Notes: generated by a model not told the origin, from the sequence alone. Positions 1 to 7,286 are shown, counted from the first letter of the stretch. The stretch is 20,188 bases of DNA from Actinomycetes bacterium (GCA_021846485.1 JAJZWW010000011.1:1-20188); one strand, 5' to 3'. A program made the numbers and translations.

Positions 1-64
1 GCCGTCGCCACCCCCCGCTGATCAGATCCGCCCGGGACGACGCGTGGCCGGTGCCGGTGGCCGG

Positions 65-115
65 CCCAGAGCGCCCGGAACCCCAGAGCGCCCGGAACCT
101 CAGAGCACCCGGAGC
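65..115. repeat. 17-bp tandem repeat, three copies, at serA 3' end
   Basis: Three consecutive 17-bp units start at 65, 82 and 99. The first two are identical (cccagagcgcccggaac). The third differs at a few positions and overlaps the serA stop codon at 100-102, so the repeat runs into the last codons of serA. Bases 1-64 show no gene or motif that I can support. Confidence 0.8.
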
Positions 116-1314
116 CGGATCGTCTCCTCCAGGTCGGCGAGGCGGTGCAGGGTGTCAGGGGAGAAGTCGCTGGCGACGTCGGTGATGACGTAGCCGATCT
201 CCCCCCGGGTGCCGAGCGCCTGGCCCTCGATGTTGACCCCCTCGTCGGCGAACACCGCGTTGATCCTGGCCAGGACCCCGGGCGTGTTCCGGTGGACGTG
301 GCCGAAGCTGTGGCCCCCGGCGCGCTCGGGCAGCTCCACGTTGGGCAGGTTGACCGACGAAGCGGTGCTGCCCCGCTTCGCGTAGTCGAGCAGCTTGCGG
401 GCGACGAAGTGGCCGATGTCGACCTGGGCCTCCTCGGTGCTGCCGCCGATGTGGGGGGTCAGGATCACGTTGGGCAGGCCCTGCAGCTCCGAGACGAACG
501 GCCGGCCGCGTCCTGACGGCTCGCTCGGGAACACGTCCACGGCCGCGCCGGCGATCCGGCCCGACTCGATGTGGCGGCGCAGCGACTGGTGGTCGACGAC
601 GAAGCCCCGGCTGAGGTTGAGGAACAGAGAGCCCGGCCGCATCGCGGCGAACTCCTCCTCGCCGAAGAGGTTGCGGTTGTCGGGCCGCCCGTCGACGTGG
701 AGGCTGACCACGTCGACCGACGCCAGCAGCTCCTCCAGGCTCGAGCAGCGCCGGGCGTTGCCGAGGGCCAGGCGGTCGGCGGTGTCGTAGAAGAGCACGG
801 TCATGCCGAGGCTCTCGGCGAGGACCGACAGTTGGGTGCCGATGTTGCCGTAGCCGACGATCCCGAGGCGCCGACCGCGCACCTCGTGGGCCCCGTCGGC
901 GGACTTGTCCCACATGCCGGCGTGCATCGCCCGGTCCTTCTCGGTGAGCCGGCGGGTGAGGCTGATGATCTCGGCCACGACCAGTTCGACCACACTACGG
1001 GTGTTGGAGAAAGGAGCGTTGAAGACGGCGACCCCGCGCCGGGCCGCGGCTGGCAGGTCGACCTGGTTGGTCCCGATGCAAAAGGCGCCTACGGCCACCA
1101 GCTCCGGGCACTTGTCGAGCAGCTCCTCGCGCACCTGGGTCTGGGAGCGGATGCCGAGCAGGGCTACCCCGTCGAGCCGCCCGGCGAGCTCGTGGTCGGG
1201 CAGGCTGCGCTCGACCGTCTCGACCTCCCAGCCGGCTTCGGTGAGCAGGGCGGCGGCGTCGGGGTGGATCGCCTCGGTGAGCAGGGCGCGTCTCGGGCCG
1301 CGAGAGTCGTGCAT
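100..1314 (-). CDS. serA: D-3-phosphoglycerate dehydrogenase with C-terminal ACT domain
   Basis: Catalyses NAD-dependent oxidation of 3-phosphoglycerate to 3-phosphohydroxypyruvate, the first step of serine synthesis, in the cytosol. The 404 aa match the length of the E. coli-type enzyme (about 410). Visible motifs are the signature GAFCIGTNQVDL near residues 76-87, the Rossmann GYGNIG at 154-159, and the catalytic Arg236 (LSRG), Glu265 (PSEP) and His288 (TPHIGGST). These are spaced like Arg240/Glu269/His292 of E. coli SerA. A C-terminal ACT domain (about 330-404) suggests allosteric control by serine. The ATG at 1314 is chosen because a TAGCCT -10 box lies seven bases upstream, which fits a leaderless or nearly leaderless transcript. 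No other serine gene is adjacent. Short tandem repeats flank both ends. Confidence 0.95.
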   Translation of the reverse strand: MHDSRGPRRALLTEAIHPDAAALLTEAGWEVETVERSLPDHELAGRLDGVALLGIRSQTQVREELLDKCPELVAVGAFCIGTNQVDLPAAARRGVAVFNAPFSNTRSVVELVVAEIISLTRRLTEKDRAMHAGMWDKSADGAHEVRGRRLGIVGYGNIGTQLSVLAESLGMTVLFYDTADRLALGNARRCSSLEELLASVDVVSLHVDGRPDNRNLFGEEEFAAMRPGSLFLNLSRGFVVDHQSLRRHIESGRIAGAAVDVFPSEPSGRGRPFVSELQGLPNVILTPHIGGSTEEAQVDIGHFVARKLLDYAKRGSTASSVNLPNVELPERAGGHSFGHVHRNTPGVLARINAVFADEGVNIEGQALGTRGEIGYVITDVASDFSPDTLHRLADLEETIRLRVL

Positions 1315-1320
1315 CCCCCG

Positions 1321-1326
1321 AGGCTA
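1321..1326 (-). promoter_or_regulatory. Putative -10 box (TAGCCT) of serA
   Basis: On the minus strand TAGCCT matches the actinobacterial TANNNT -10 pattern. It ends seven bases before the serA ATG, placing transcription start at or next to the start codon. The stretch between is CGGGGG, which is not a clear ribosome binding site. No convincing -35 is visible. Confidence 0.5.
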
Positions 1327-1360
1327 CCGGCCGCGCCGGTGGCGCCCTGCCGGCTGCCGG

Positions 1361-1417
1361 GCCCAGAGAGAGGGGGCCGGGCCCAGAGAGAGGGGGCCGG
1401 GCCCAGAGAGAGGGGGC
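1361..1417. repeat. 20-bp tandem repeat, three copies, upstream of serA
   Basis: The unit gcccagagagagggggccgg occurs at 1361-1380 and 1381-1400, and for 17 matching bases at 1401-1417. Each unit, with the GG before it, can pair GGCCC with GGGCC across an AG-rich loop, so three small hairpins in a row are possible. It lies in the 200-bp gap between the lipoprotein stop (1515) and the serA start (1314). The rest of that gap is GC-rich, with short CCGGCGGGGGTGG repeats at about 1477-1530, and has no supported gene. Confidence 0.85.
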
Positions 1418-1514
1418 GGTGTCCGCCTGCTCGGGCGCCCGCCGCGCACTGGGCGCCATCGGGCTCGACTACCTGCCGGCGGGGGTGGCCGGCGGGGGTG
1501 GCGAGCGCGGCTTC

Positions 1515-2705
1515 TCAGCCGGCGGGGGCGGTGCCGACCTGCATTGCGCCCTGGAGTACCGGCCCGGAAGTGCACGGCTGGTGGGGGAGCCGGACGGTCA
1601 CCTCGCCGACCCCCCCGGGGAGGCGCAGCTCGAGCGTGTGGGTCGCCGGCACTGGGCAGGAGGAGGCGGCGCCGCCAGCGAAGGGCCACGACAGGCGCTG
1701 CGAGACCGTCTGGCCGGGCTCGACCGCCAAGGCGGGGGTGCCACCTCCGGAGTTGCCCGCCACCGGGCGGCCACCGGGACCGCCAGCTGTGTCGGAGGCC
1801 CGCAGGCTGCCGGCGGCCGGCGCCGCCCCCACCGGCCCGTCGAGGACGCACGCCTCCGGCGAGCGGTTGGTGAGGAGGAGCTCCACCGCCCCCGCCTTCC
1901 CGGCACCGCCCACCGCGGCTGCCTCCAGCGACGCCGGAGTGCAGCGGGCCAGGCCCGCGCCGGTGGCGTCGGGGAACGAGACCGTGCGGTACGCCGAACC
2001 CTGGAACGGCGTGACGAGCGTGCCGCCGGTGCAGATCGCCGGCAGCGTCCCCGACCAGCTGGGGTCCTCCACCGTGGCCGTGACGGGGGAGCTGGCGCCG
2101 GGCCACGACACCTCCAAGGCGCTGACCGTGTGGCATGCCGGGCCCGACCCGGTCGTCCACTCCACCCCGGCGAACGCCAGGTCCCCTTCCTGCAACTCCA
2201 CCGGCGCCGGTGGGTCGGGGAGGTCGAGGTCCTCGACCGCGACCGGGCGGAGGGTCGTTGTCCCCGGCGACGCAGCCTGCAACCGGAGGAAGCCGTCGAG
2301 GGAGCAGGGGGCGCCGACGTCGGTGGCGACGACCATCCCCCGTACCCGGTTGCCGGGTTGGACACCGGTCGCGGCCTGGATCACGAGCGACACCCGTACG
2401 ACCGCCGAGGCGCAGTGGGCGGCCGAGCCCTGGGAGGCGGACCCGCTGGTGGCACCCGTGGTGGATCCACCCGGTGTCCCGGATCCTCCGGCGGTGGGGT
2501 TCCCGCCCGGCCCATTGCCGCCGGTCGAGGGGGTCGAGGTGGTGGCGCCGGTTGGGGGACGGGTGGTCACCGGAGAGGAGCTGGCCGCCGGCCCCCGGGC
2601 CCCGCACGCGCCGGCCAGGAGGGCCAGCCCGCAGACCAGCAGCCCCCACACGAGCCCCGTCCGCCGGCCACCGGGGTGGGGGCGGGACCCGCCGGCGGTA
2701 GCCAC
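1515..2705 (-). CDS. Cysteine-rich lipoprotein with two DUF4232-like repeats
   Basis: This 396-aa exported protein has an Arg-containing N-terminus, a hydrophobic stretch (18-33) and a lipobox ending LLAGAC with the lipidated cysteine at residue 34. A Ser/Thr/Gly/Pro-rich linker (about 36-95) follows, then two similar halves. Each half begins with a Cys followed by a beta-rich segment and a second Cys in a C(S/V)LDG context, resembling DUF4232. Each half has four cysteines, eight in all after the lipid cysteine, consistent with four disulfides. The GTG start at 2705 is nine bases after the anti-sigma stop and is preceded by GAGGAAGG, a good ribosome binding site. It is the last gene of a sigma/anti-sigma operon. 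The function is unknown; an envelope target or modulator of the sigma response is an inference. Confidence 0.75.
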   Translation of the reverse strand: MATAGGSRPHPGGRRTGLVWGLLVCGLALLAGACGARGPAASSSPVTTRPPTGATTSTPSTGGNGPGGNPTAGGSGTPGGSTTGATSGSASQGSAAHCASAVVRVSLVIQAATGVQPGNRVRGMVVATDVGAPCSLDGFLRLQAASPGTTTLRPVAVEDLDLPDPPAPVELQEGDLAFAGVEWTTGSGPACHTVSALEVSWPGASSPVTATVEDPSWSGTLPAICTGGTLVTPFQGSAYRTVSFPDATGAGLARCTPASLEAAAVGGAGKAGAVELLLTNRSPEACVLDGPVGAAPAAGSLRASDTAGGPGGRPVAGNSGGGTPALAVEPGQTVSQRLSWPFAGGAASSCPVPATHTLELRLPGGVGEVTVRLPHQPCTSGPVLQGAMQVGTAPAG

Positions 2706-2714
2706 CGACCTTCC

Positions 2715-3707
2715 TCAGAACCGAGCGGCGGCGAGCGTTGCGCAGTCTCGCCCGAGGACCCACGCCCGCCAGGCGTCTCCGACGGCGAAGACGTAGACCT
2801 CGGCCGGCCGGCCCTCGTAGGCGAGGGTGGCCGACGCCCGGAGCCCGCCCGTCGCCGACCGGGCGAGGTGACCGGCGACGGTCGAGCACGCCTCCACCGC
2901 CGAGGACCGCCCGCTTGTCCGCGACGGCGAGCCAGAGGGCGAGGACGACGACGAACCAGAGGACGAGGTCTGGCGAAGCGAGGCGGCGGAGGGCTCCGGA
3001 CGGGGCCCCAGGGCGGAGCGCAGGTCGTCCTGCAGGGCTTGCCTGCCGGTGACCAGCCCCAGGTCGGCGGGGAGCCCCGGGACGGCGGAGCGGGCAGCGC
3101 CCTTGCTCGACGCGGCGGAATGTGACGACCCGGAGCCACCGCTGGCCCTGGCAGCGGAGGGCAGACCCGCCGAAGCAGCGCTGCTGGTGGCCGAGCCCCC
3201 GGAGCCGGCGCGCAGTCCGACCACCGCGACGGCCACCACCGCCGCGGCGGCTGCACCCACCGCGACAGCGGTCAGCGGGCCCCTCCATCGCCGAGCCGCC
3301 CTGGCCGGCCCGAGGATCGGTGCGGCCCGCCCAGGGAGCTCGGGACCCGCGGGAAGCTCCGCCGGCGCGGCGTCCGGGGTGGCGGCGGGCGCCTCTTTCC
3401 CCGGGTTCGCCGTCGGCGAGGGTTGCCCTGCGCCGGTTGCCGGCGAATGTCTCCCACCGCCCGTGGCCGGCGGGGCTGCCAGGGCGGCGGCCCCCAGGGC
3501 CACCGCCAGGATCCGCTCGGCGTCGTCGGCCCGAAGGCGGTCCCCGCGGGCCTCGGCGGTGACCGAGGAGAGCGCGTCGGTCCAGACCCGGAGCTGCCGG
3601 CGGCAGGCGGGGCAAGTCGCCAGGTGCGCCCGGGTGCAGTCGTCCACCGGGCCGTCGACCGCGGCCGACAGAGCCTCGGCGTCGAGGTGCGGGTCGAGCA
3701 CGGTCAC
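2715..3707 (-). CDS. Membrane-anchored zinc-finger anti-sigma factor
   Basis: This 330-aa protein probably binds and holds the ECF sigma factor encoded just upstream. The N-terminus has a ZAS-type HxxxCxxC motif (His28, Cys32, Cys35) with a further Cys24 nearby. One transmembrane segment is seen at about 145-166. It is followed by a long Ser/Gly/Ala-rich low-complexity stretch (about 168-270) and a small C-terminal segment (271-330) containing two cysteines, Cys274 and Cys322. The GTG start at 3707 overlaps the sigma stop by four bases (GTGA), indicating translational coupling. The order cytoplasmic zinc finger, membrane span, external domain is typical of anti-sigma factors that sense the envelope. 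The external segment is not a domain I recognise, and the signal is unknown. Confidence 0.85.
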   Translation of the reverse strand: MTVLDPHLDAEALSAAVDGPVDDCTRAHLATCPACRRQLRVWTDALSSVTAEARGDRLRADDAERILAVALGAAALAAPPATGGGRHSPATGAGQPSPTANPGKEAPAATPDAAPAELPAGPELPGRAAPILGPARAARRWRGPLTAVAVGAAAAAVVAVAVVGLRAGSGGSATSSAASAGLPSAARASGGSGSSHSAASSKGAARSAVPGLPADLGLVTGRQALQDDLRSALGPRPEPSAASLRQTSSSGSSSSSPSGSPSRTSGRSSAVEACSTVAGHLARSATGGLRASATLAYEGRPAEVYVFAVGDAWRAWVLGRDCATLAAARF

Positions 3708-4282
3708 GGAGCCCCCACCGGCTCGGGGTGGCCAGCCAGGAGGGCGACCAGGGTGGCCCGGCCCCGGGCAATGCGCGAGCGCACCGTGCCCGGGGGCACC
3801 TCGAGCACCTCGGCGATCTCCGCGTAGTCGAGCTGGCAGACGTCACGCAGCACCACGGCGGCCCGGAAGTCCGGGGCCAGCTGGAGCAGGGCGGCGTCGA
3901 CGTCCAGCCGCTCGGCGACGCCGTCGGCGCGGTCCGCGGCCACCGCCGCCTCACCTGCCGCCTCCTCGGGGCGGGGCCGGCGGGACCGGGCGCGCAGCTC
4001 GTCGAGGGAGGCGTTGACCGCGATCCGGTACGACCAGGTGGCGAAGCTGCTCCGGCCGTCGAAGCGGGGCAGGCCCCGCACGACGGCGATCAGCGCATCC
4101 TGGAGGGCGTCCGCCGCGTCGGCGTCACTCCCGGTGAGGCGCCGGCACACGGCGAACAGGCGCCCCTGGTGCGCTCTCAGCAGAGCCTCGAGCGCCCGAG
4201 CGTCCCCCGACCGGGCCTGCGCAACGAGGGGTGCGTCGTCGCTGGCGATTGCCGGAGTGTACCGACGGCTCCCCCGCTGCAC
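3704..4282 (-). CDS. RNA polymerase sigma factor, ECF (sigma-70 family, RpoE-like)
   Basis: This 192-aa protein has sigma region 2 (about 31-99), including a DALQDALIAVVRGLPRFDG-type core and FATWSYRIAVNASLDELR. An acidic/Ala linker is followed by region 4 (about 131-182) with LDYAEIAEVLEVPPGTVRSR, the helix-turn-helix that reads the -35 element. The open frame runs far upstream without an ATG near the conserved start. I chose GTG at 4282 because it is the nearest start codon to region 2; alternatives further upstream would run into the divergent gene at 4337. No clear ribosome binding site is seen, so the start is uncertain. It is followed by its anti-sigma factor with a four-base overlap. 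The subfamily and regulon cannot be assigned. Confidence 0.9.
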   Translation of the reverse strand: MQRGSRRYTPAIASDDAPLVAQARSGDARALEALLRAHQGRLFAVCRRLTGSDADAADALQDALIAVVRGLPRFDGRSSFATWSYRIAVNASLDELRARSRRPRPEEAAGEAAVAADRADGVAERLDVDAALLQLAPDFRAAVVLRDVCQLDYAEIAEVLEVPPGTVRSRIARGRATLVALLAGHPEPVGAP

Positions 4283-4320
4283 CGCGCGCCGCCCGCGTGA
4301 GCATCCGCGGGGGGTACCGC

Positions 4321-4326
4321 TAGCAT
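4321..4326 (+). promoter_or_regulatory. Putative -10 box (TAGCAT) of the DUF929-VKOR operon
   Basis: TAGCAT fits TANNNT and ends 10 bases before the GTG at 4337, so the transcript should have little or no leader. Its context (CGCTAGCATCG) closely matches the box before purA (CGCTACCATCG on the minus strand). The 54-bp gap 4283-4336 also has to carry the sigma factor promoter on the opposite strand; I see no clear ECF-type promoter there. Confidence 0.5.
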
Positions 4327-4336
4327 CGAGACCACC

Positions 4337-5284
4337 GTGGCTCCCGACAGCAGCAGCAAGATCCCCCCCCGGGGGGGGAAGAGGAAGGGCTCGGGACGGC
4401 CCGGCAGGTCCGCATCGGCGCGCGCGGCCACCACCCGGCGGGAGGCTCTTGCGGCCCGACGCCGCCGGCGCAACACCCTCCTCGCCCTCACCTCGGTCGG
4501 GGTGGTGATCGTGGTGGTCGCCGTGCTGGTGATCGTTGCCGCCACCGGCGGTGGCCCCTCGTCGGTGGCGACCAGCAGGCTGACCCGTGGCAAGGGCAGC
4601 GCCTCGAGCGCCGGCGGCGGCCGGCTCCCGGCCTCGGGTTACTCGGTCATCGACGGGCCGAGCGCCGCGTCGCTCGCCGCCGCAGCCACCCACTACCACG
4701 ACAGCGGTCTGCTGTTCCCCAAGCCGATCCACTCCACGCGGATCACCTTGGACGGCAAGCCCGAGGTCCTCTACATCGGCGCCGAGTTCTGCCCGTACTG
4801 CGCCACCGAGCGCTGGCCGCTCACCATCGCCCTGTCCAAGTTCGGCACCTTCAGCGGCCTGAAGGAGATCCGGTCCAACACCAGCGACCCGGGCATCCAG
4901 CACCTGGCGACGCTGTCGTACTACGGCTCGCACTACACCAGCCCCTACCTGAGCTTCGTGCCGGTCGAGACCGAGAACACCCAGGGCCAGACCCTCCAGA
5001 AGCTCACCAAGCAGCAGAGCGCGCTGATCCAGAAGTACACCCAGGGCAGCATCCCCTTCGTCGACCTGGGTGGCAGGACGGCGATCCTCGGCGCCGAGCT
5101 CAACGCCCACCTCCTTGCCGGCCTGACCCACACCCAGATCCTCGGTCAGATCCACCAGGGCAGCTCCACCCTCGCGGCCAACATCTACGCCGACGCCGGA
5201 GCGATCGTCTCCAACCTCTGCCAGCTGACCCACGGCAAGCCCGGCAACGTCTGCTCGGCGTTCCCCAAGCCGCTCCAGAGCTAG
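4337..5284 (+). CDS. Membrane-anchored thioredoxin-fold protein, DUF929 family
   Basis: This 315-aa protein has a very basic N-terminus (10-45), one transmembrane anchor (about 47-70) and an external domain. The domain contains YIGAEFCPYCATERW, a thioredoxin-like CxxC site at Cys152/Cys155, and GSIPFVDLGG near 237-246, which matches the cis-proline loop of that fold. A second cysteine pair (Cys295, Cys306) lies near the C-terminus. This pattern is that of DUF929. A VKOR follows 13 bases downstream, so a role as the DsbA-like thiol oxidase, recharged by VKOR, is a reasonable inference. The GTG start is supported by the -10 box just upstream. An unusual C8G8 run lies in codons 9-14. It is transcribed away from the sigma/anti-sigma operon. 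Confidence 0.85.
   Translation: MAPDSSSKIPPRGGKRKGSGRPGRSASARAATTRREALAARRRRRNTLLALTSVGVVIVVVAVLVIVAATGGGPSSVATSRLTRGKGSASSAGGGRLPASGYSVIDGPSAASLAAAATHYHDSGLLFPKPIHSTRITLDGKPEVLYIGAEFCPYCATERWPLTIALSKFGTFSGLKEIRSNTSDPGIQHLATLSYYGSHYTSPYLSFVPVETENTQGQTLQKLTKQQSALIQKYTQGSIPFVDLGGRTAILGAELNAHLLAGLTHTQILGQIHQGSSTLAANIYADAGAIVSNLCQLTHGKPGNVCSAFPKPLQS
4363..4378. repeat. C8G8 homopolymer palindrome in DUF929 N-terminus
   Basis: Eight C followed by eight G form a 16-bp perfect palindrome within codons 9-14 of the DUF929 gene (the I-P-P-R-G-G stretch). It is prone to slippage during replication and to sequencing or assembly error. As given, the reading frame is intact. Confidence 0.9.
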
Positions 5285-5297
5285 GGGCAGCAACCCG

Positions 5298-5897
5298 GTG
5301 ACCAGCCCCCGGACCGCCGCCCGCCGCAAACGCAACCTGGCAGTGCGCAGCTCGGTCCACCCCGGCCTGCGCGAGGAGCCTGCCGGCGACCCCGGCGGCC
5401 CGGAGCCTCGCGCTGGCGGACCGGTCGGGCGGCCCCGGCAGGTGCTCACCCCCCGCTGGCCGGCGTGGGCCGGGATGGTACTCTGCGTCGCCGGCCTCGG
5501 GCTCGCCGCCTACCTGACCGACGTCCACTTCCAGGGCGCGGCACCCGCCTGTCCCCTGAGCGGGGGGATCGTCGACTGCGGAGCGGTCGTGACCAGCCGG
5601 TGGTCGGCGATCCTCGGCATCCCGGTGCCGGTGCTCGGCTTGGTGTTCTTCGCCGGCATGCTGCCCCTGCAGACCCCGACGGCGTGGCGCAGCCCCCGCC
5701 GCCTGGTGCGATGGGGCCGCCTGGGGGCCTGCGCGGTCGGGATCGGGATGATCCTCTGGCTGATCTCCGCCGAGCTGTTCCTCATCGGCAAGATCTGCAT
5801 CGACTGCACCACGGTGCACGCCCTGACCTTCGCCTTGTTCTGCACGACCCTGTTCGGCACCCTGGCCACCAGCCCCGAGCCGGACTGGGGGGCGTGA
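5298..5897 (+). CDS. Vitamin K epoxide reductase (VKOR) family thiol oxidase
   Basis: This 199-aa membrane protein belongs to the VKOR family, which passes electrons from reduced thioredoxin-like partners to quinone and so drives disulfide formation outside the membrane. Four transmembrane segments are seen at about 54-73, 105-124, 142-162 and 170-190. The active-site pair is CIDC (Cys167, Cys170) and the loop pair is Cys85/Cys94, with the conserved SRWSAILGIPVPVLG after it. The basic, proline-rich N-terminal tail (1-50) is longer than needed for the fold. The GTG start lies 13 bases after the DUF929 stop, with GGGGCAG as a weak ribosome binding site. The two genes form an operon. In actinobacteria VKOR replaces DsbB; here the likely partner is the DUF929 protein. 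Confidence 0.92.
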   Translation: MTSPRTAARRKRNLAVRSSVHPGLREEPAGDPGGPEPRAGGPVGRPRQVLTPRWPAWAGMVLCVAGLGLAAYLTDVHFQGAAPACPLSGGIVDCGAVVTSRWSAILGIPVPVLGLVFFAGMLPLQTPTAWRSPRRLVRWGRLGACAVGIGMILWLISAELFLIGKICIDCTTVHALTFALFCTTLFGTLATSPEPDWGA

Positions 5898-5929
5898 GCC
5901 GACCGCTCGCGTCCCCGGTAGCTCAGTTC

Positions 5930-6044
5930 AGCTCAGTAGTTGTCGCAAAACTGCCCCCTGCTGGAGGCGGTGACCGGCCGTTCGCAAGCAGGTCTTCCTG
6001 ACCGATCGCCGCCTTCGCGCGGGTTTTGCGACAGCTGCTCAGCT
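5930..6044. repeat. 115-bp long palindrome between convergent VKOR and argJ genes
   Basis: The outer arms 5930-5951 and 6023-6044 match as inverted repeats in 19 of 22 positions, including a perfect 11-bp core (tgtcgcaaaac at 5941-5951 with its complement at 6023-6033). Inside, 5965-5977 pairs with 6002-6014 in 11 of 13 positions, and CAGG-TCTT-CCTG at 5989-6000 forms the tip. The whole forms one long three-tier hairpin on either strand. The right arm ends on the first base of the argJ stop codon (6044-6046). The place between convergent genes suggests a two-way terminator, but there is no U-tract. A miniature mobile element is the alternative. Confidence 0.75.
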
Positions 6045-7255
6045 CAGGTGGTGTAGTCGGCGTTGATCGACACGTACGCCGCCGACAGGTCGCAGCCGTA
6101 GACGGTGGCCTCCGCCGTCCCGGCGCCCAGCTCCACTTCGATGTCGACGTGGTCCCGGGAGAGCACCTCGGCGAGGGCGGCGAGCCCGCCCGGCCCGGGC
6201 ACCGCCGGGTAGGCCTCCTGGTTGCCGAAGCGGATCACCACCCGGTCGGGGTGGATGTCGTGGTCGCCGGTGTTCTTGCCGACGGCCATGGCCACCCGGC
6301 CCCAGTTGGGGTCGCCGCCGTGGATCGCGGTCTTCACCAGCGGCGAGTTGACGACCGCCTTGGCGACCCGGCGGGCCTGGCTCTGGTCGCGTGCCGAGCG
6401 GACGGTCACGGTGAGCAGCTTGGTGGCCCCCTCCCCGTCCCGGGCGAGCTGGAGCGTCAGGTCCAGGCACACCTCCCGCAGGGCGGCGGCCAGGTCCCCT
6501 TCGGGCACCGCCCCGGCCTGCCCGCCGGCGAGCACCACGGCGGTGTCCGAGGTCGAGGTGTCCCCGTCGACGCTCAGGCAGTTGAACGTGCCGTCCACCG
6601 CCCGGCGCCAGAGCCGGTCGAGCACCGCGGGCTCGACCAAAGCGTCGGTGCACACGAACGCGAGCATCGTCGCCATGTCGGGCTCGATCATCCCGACGCC
6701 CTTGGCCACTCCCACCACCGTCGCGGGACCGACCCGGCGCGACGCGCACTTGCGCACCGTGTCGGTGGTCATGATCGCGGCGGCCAGGTCGCCCGCAGCC
6801 TGCGTCCTGCGGGCGTCGGGACCGGCTCCGGCCGAGCTGCCCGCGGCCGTCGCGAACCACCCGCGGAGCACCTCCATCGGATAGGGCCGGCCGATCACCC
6901 CAGTGCTCGCCACCAGCACCTCGGAGTGGTGGAGCCCGGTTACGCCCGCCGCCAGCTCGCCGAGCTCGACCGCGTCCCGCTCACCCTGCGCACCGGTGGC
7001 CACGTTGGCGTTGCCGGCCACCACGACCACCGCCCGGGCCCGCCCGCCGGCGGCTCGCGCGCGGCTGAGGGTGACGCTCGGCCCGGCGAAGCGGCTGCGG
7101 GTGAACACCGCCGCGCTCGACGCCTCGGTGGTGGACCAGAGCAGCGCCACGTCGTCGCCCGGTCCCGAGCGCACGCCGGCGCGGCCGACGAGGGCGCTGA
7201 ACCCCGGGGGCAACCGGGGACCGCCGGCACCTCCGGTGTCCTGGCCCGAACCCAC
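6044..7255 (-). CDS. argJ: Bifunctional glutamate N-acetyltransferase / ornithine acetyltransferase
   Basis: ArgJ moves the acetyl group from N-acetylornithine to glutamate, giving ornithine in the cyclic arginine pathway; some family members also use acetyl-CoA. The autocleavage motif KGVGMIEPDMATMLAF (185-200) contains the Ala195-Thr196 bond, whose Thr becomes the nucleophile of the beta chain. AGNANVATG (80-88), IMTTDT (161-166) and the C-terminal GGDPNWGR segment are also family features. The open frame extends to an ATG at 7348, but those extra 31 residues are low-complexity and contain an 18-bp tandem repeat. I prefer GTG at 7255 (403 aa, the usual length), with GTG at 7273 also possible. 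No argC, argB or argD is adjacent. It follows bldC and may be co-transcribed with it. Confidence 0.93.
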   Translation of the reverse strand: MGSGQDTGGAGGPRLPPGFSALVGRAGVRSGPGDDVALLWSTTEASSAAVFTRSRFAGPSVTLSRARAAGGRARAVVVVAGNANVATGAQGERDAVELGELAAGVTGLHHSEVLVASTGVIGRPYPMEVLRGWFATAAGSSAGAGPDARRTQAAGDLAAAIMTTDTVRKCASRRVGPATVVGVAKGVGMIEPDMATMLAFVCTDALVEPAVLDRLWRRAVDGTFNCLSVDGDTSTSDTAVVLAGGQAGAVPEGDLAAALREVCLDLTLQLARDGEGATKLLTVTVRSARDQSQARRVAKAVVNSPLVKTAIHGGDPNWGRVAMAVGKNTGDHDIHPDRVVIRFGNQEAYPAVPGPGGLAALAEVLSRDHVDIEVELGAGTAEATVYGCDLSAAYVSINADYTT

Positions 7256-7286
7256 CTGGCTCAGTGTCCCCACCCGGCTCAGTGTC
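7251..7286. repeat. 18-bp tandem repeat, two copies, at argJ start
   Basis: cccacctggctcagtgtc (7251-7268) is followed at once by a copy differing at one position (7269-7286). Each copy carries one candidate GTG start of argJ, at 7255 and 7273 on the minus strand, so the duplication has doubled the start region. GACACT at 7262-7267, seven bases before the inner GTG, may be a degenerate -10 box. Confidence 0.75.

Noticed and set aside
571..3954. Very long overlapping open frames on both strands across serA, the lipoprotein and the sigma operon
   Set aside because: They are antisense or out-of-frame images of genes with clear motifs, rich in Arg/Pro/Gly/Ala, as expected in high-GC DNA. They show no domain of their own.
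5919..5945. tRNA-like start (CCCCGGTAGCTCAGTT) after VKOR
   Set aside because: It recalls a tRNA acceptor and D-arm, but there is no anticodon stem, T-arm or matching 3' acceptor. The bases belong to the left arm of the long palindrome.
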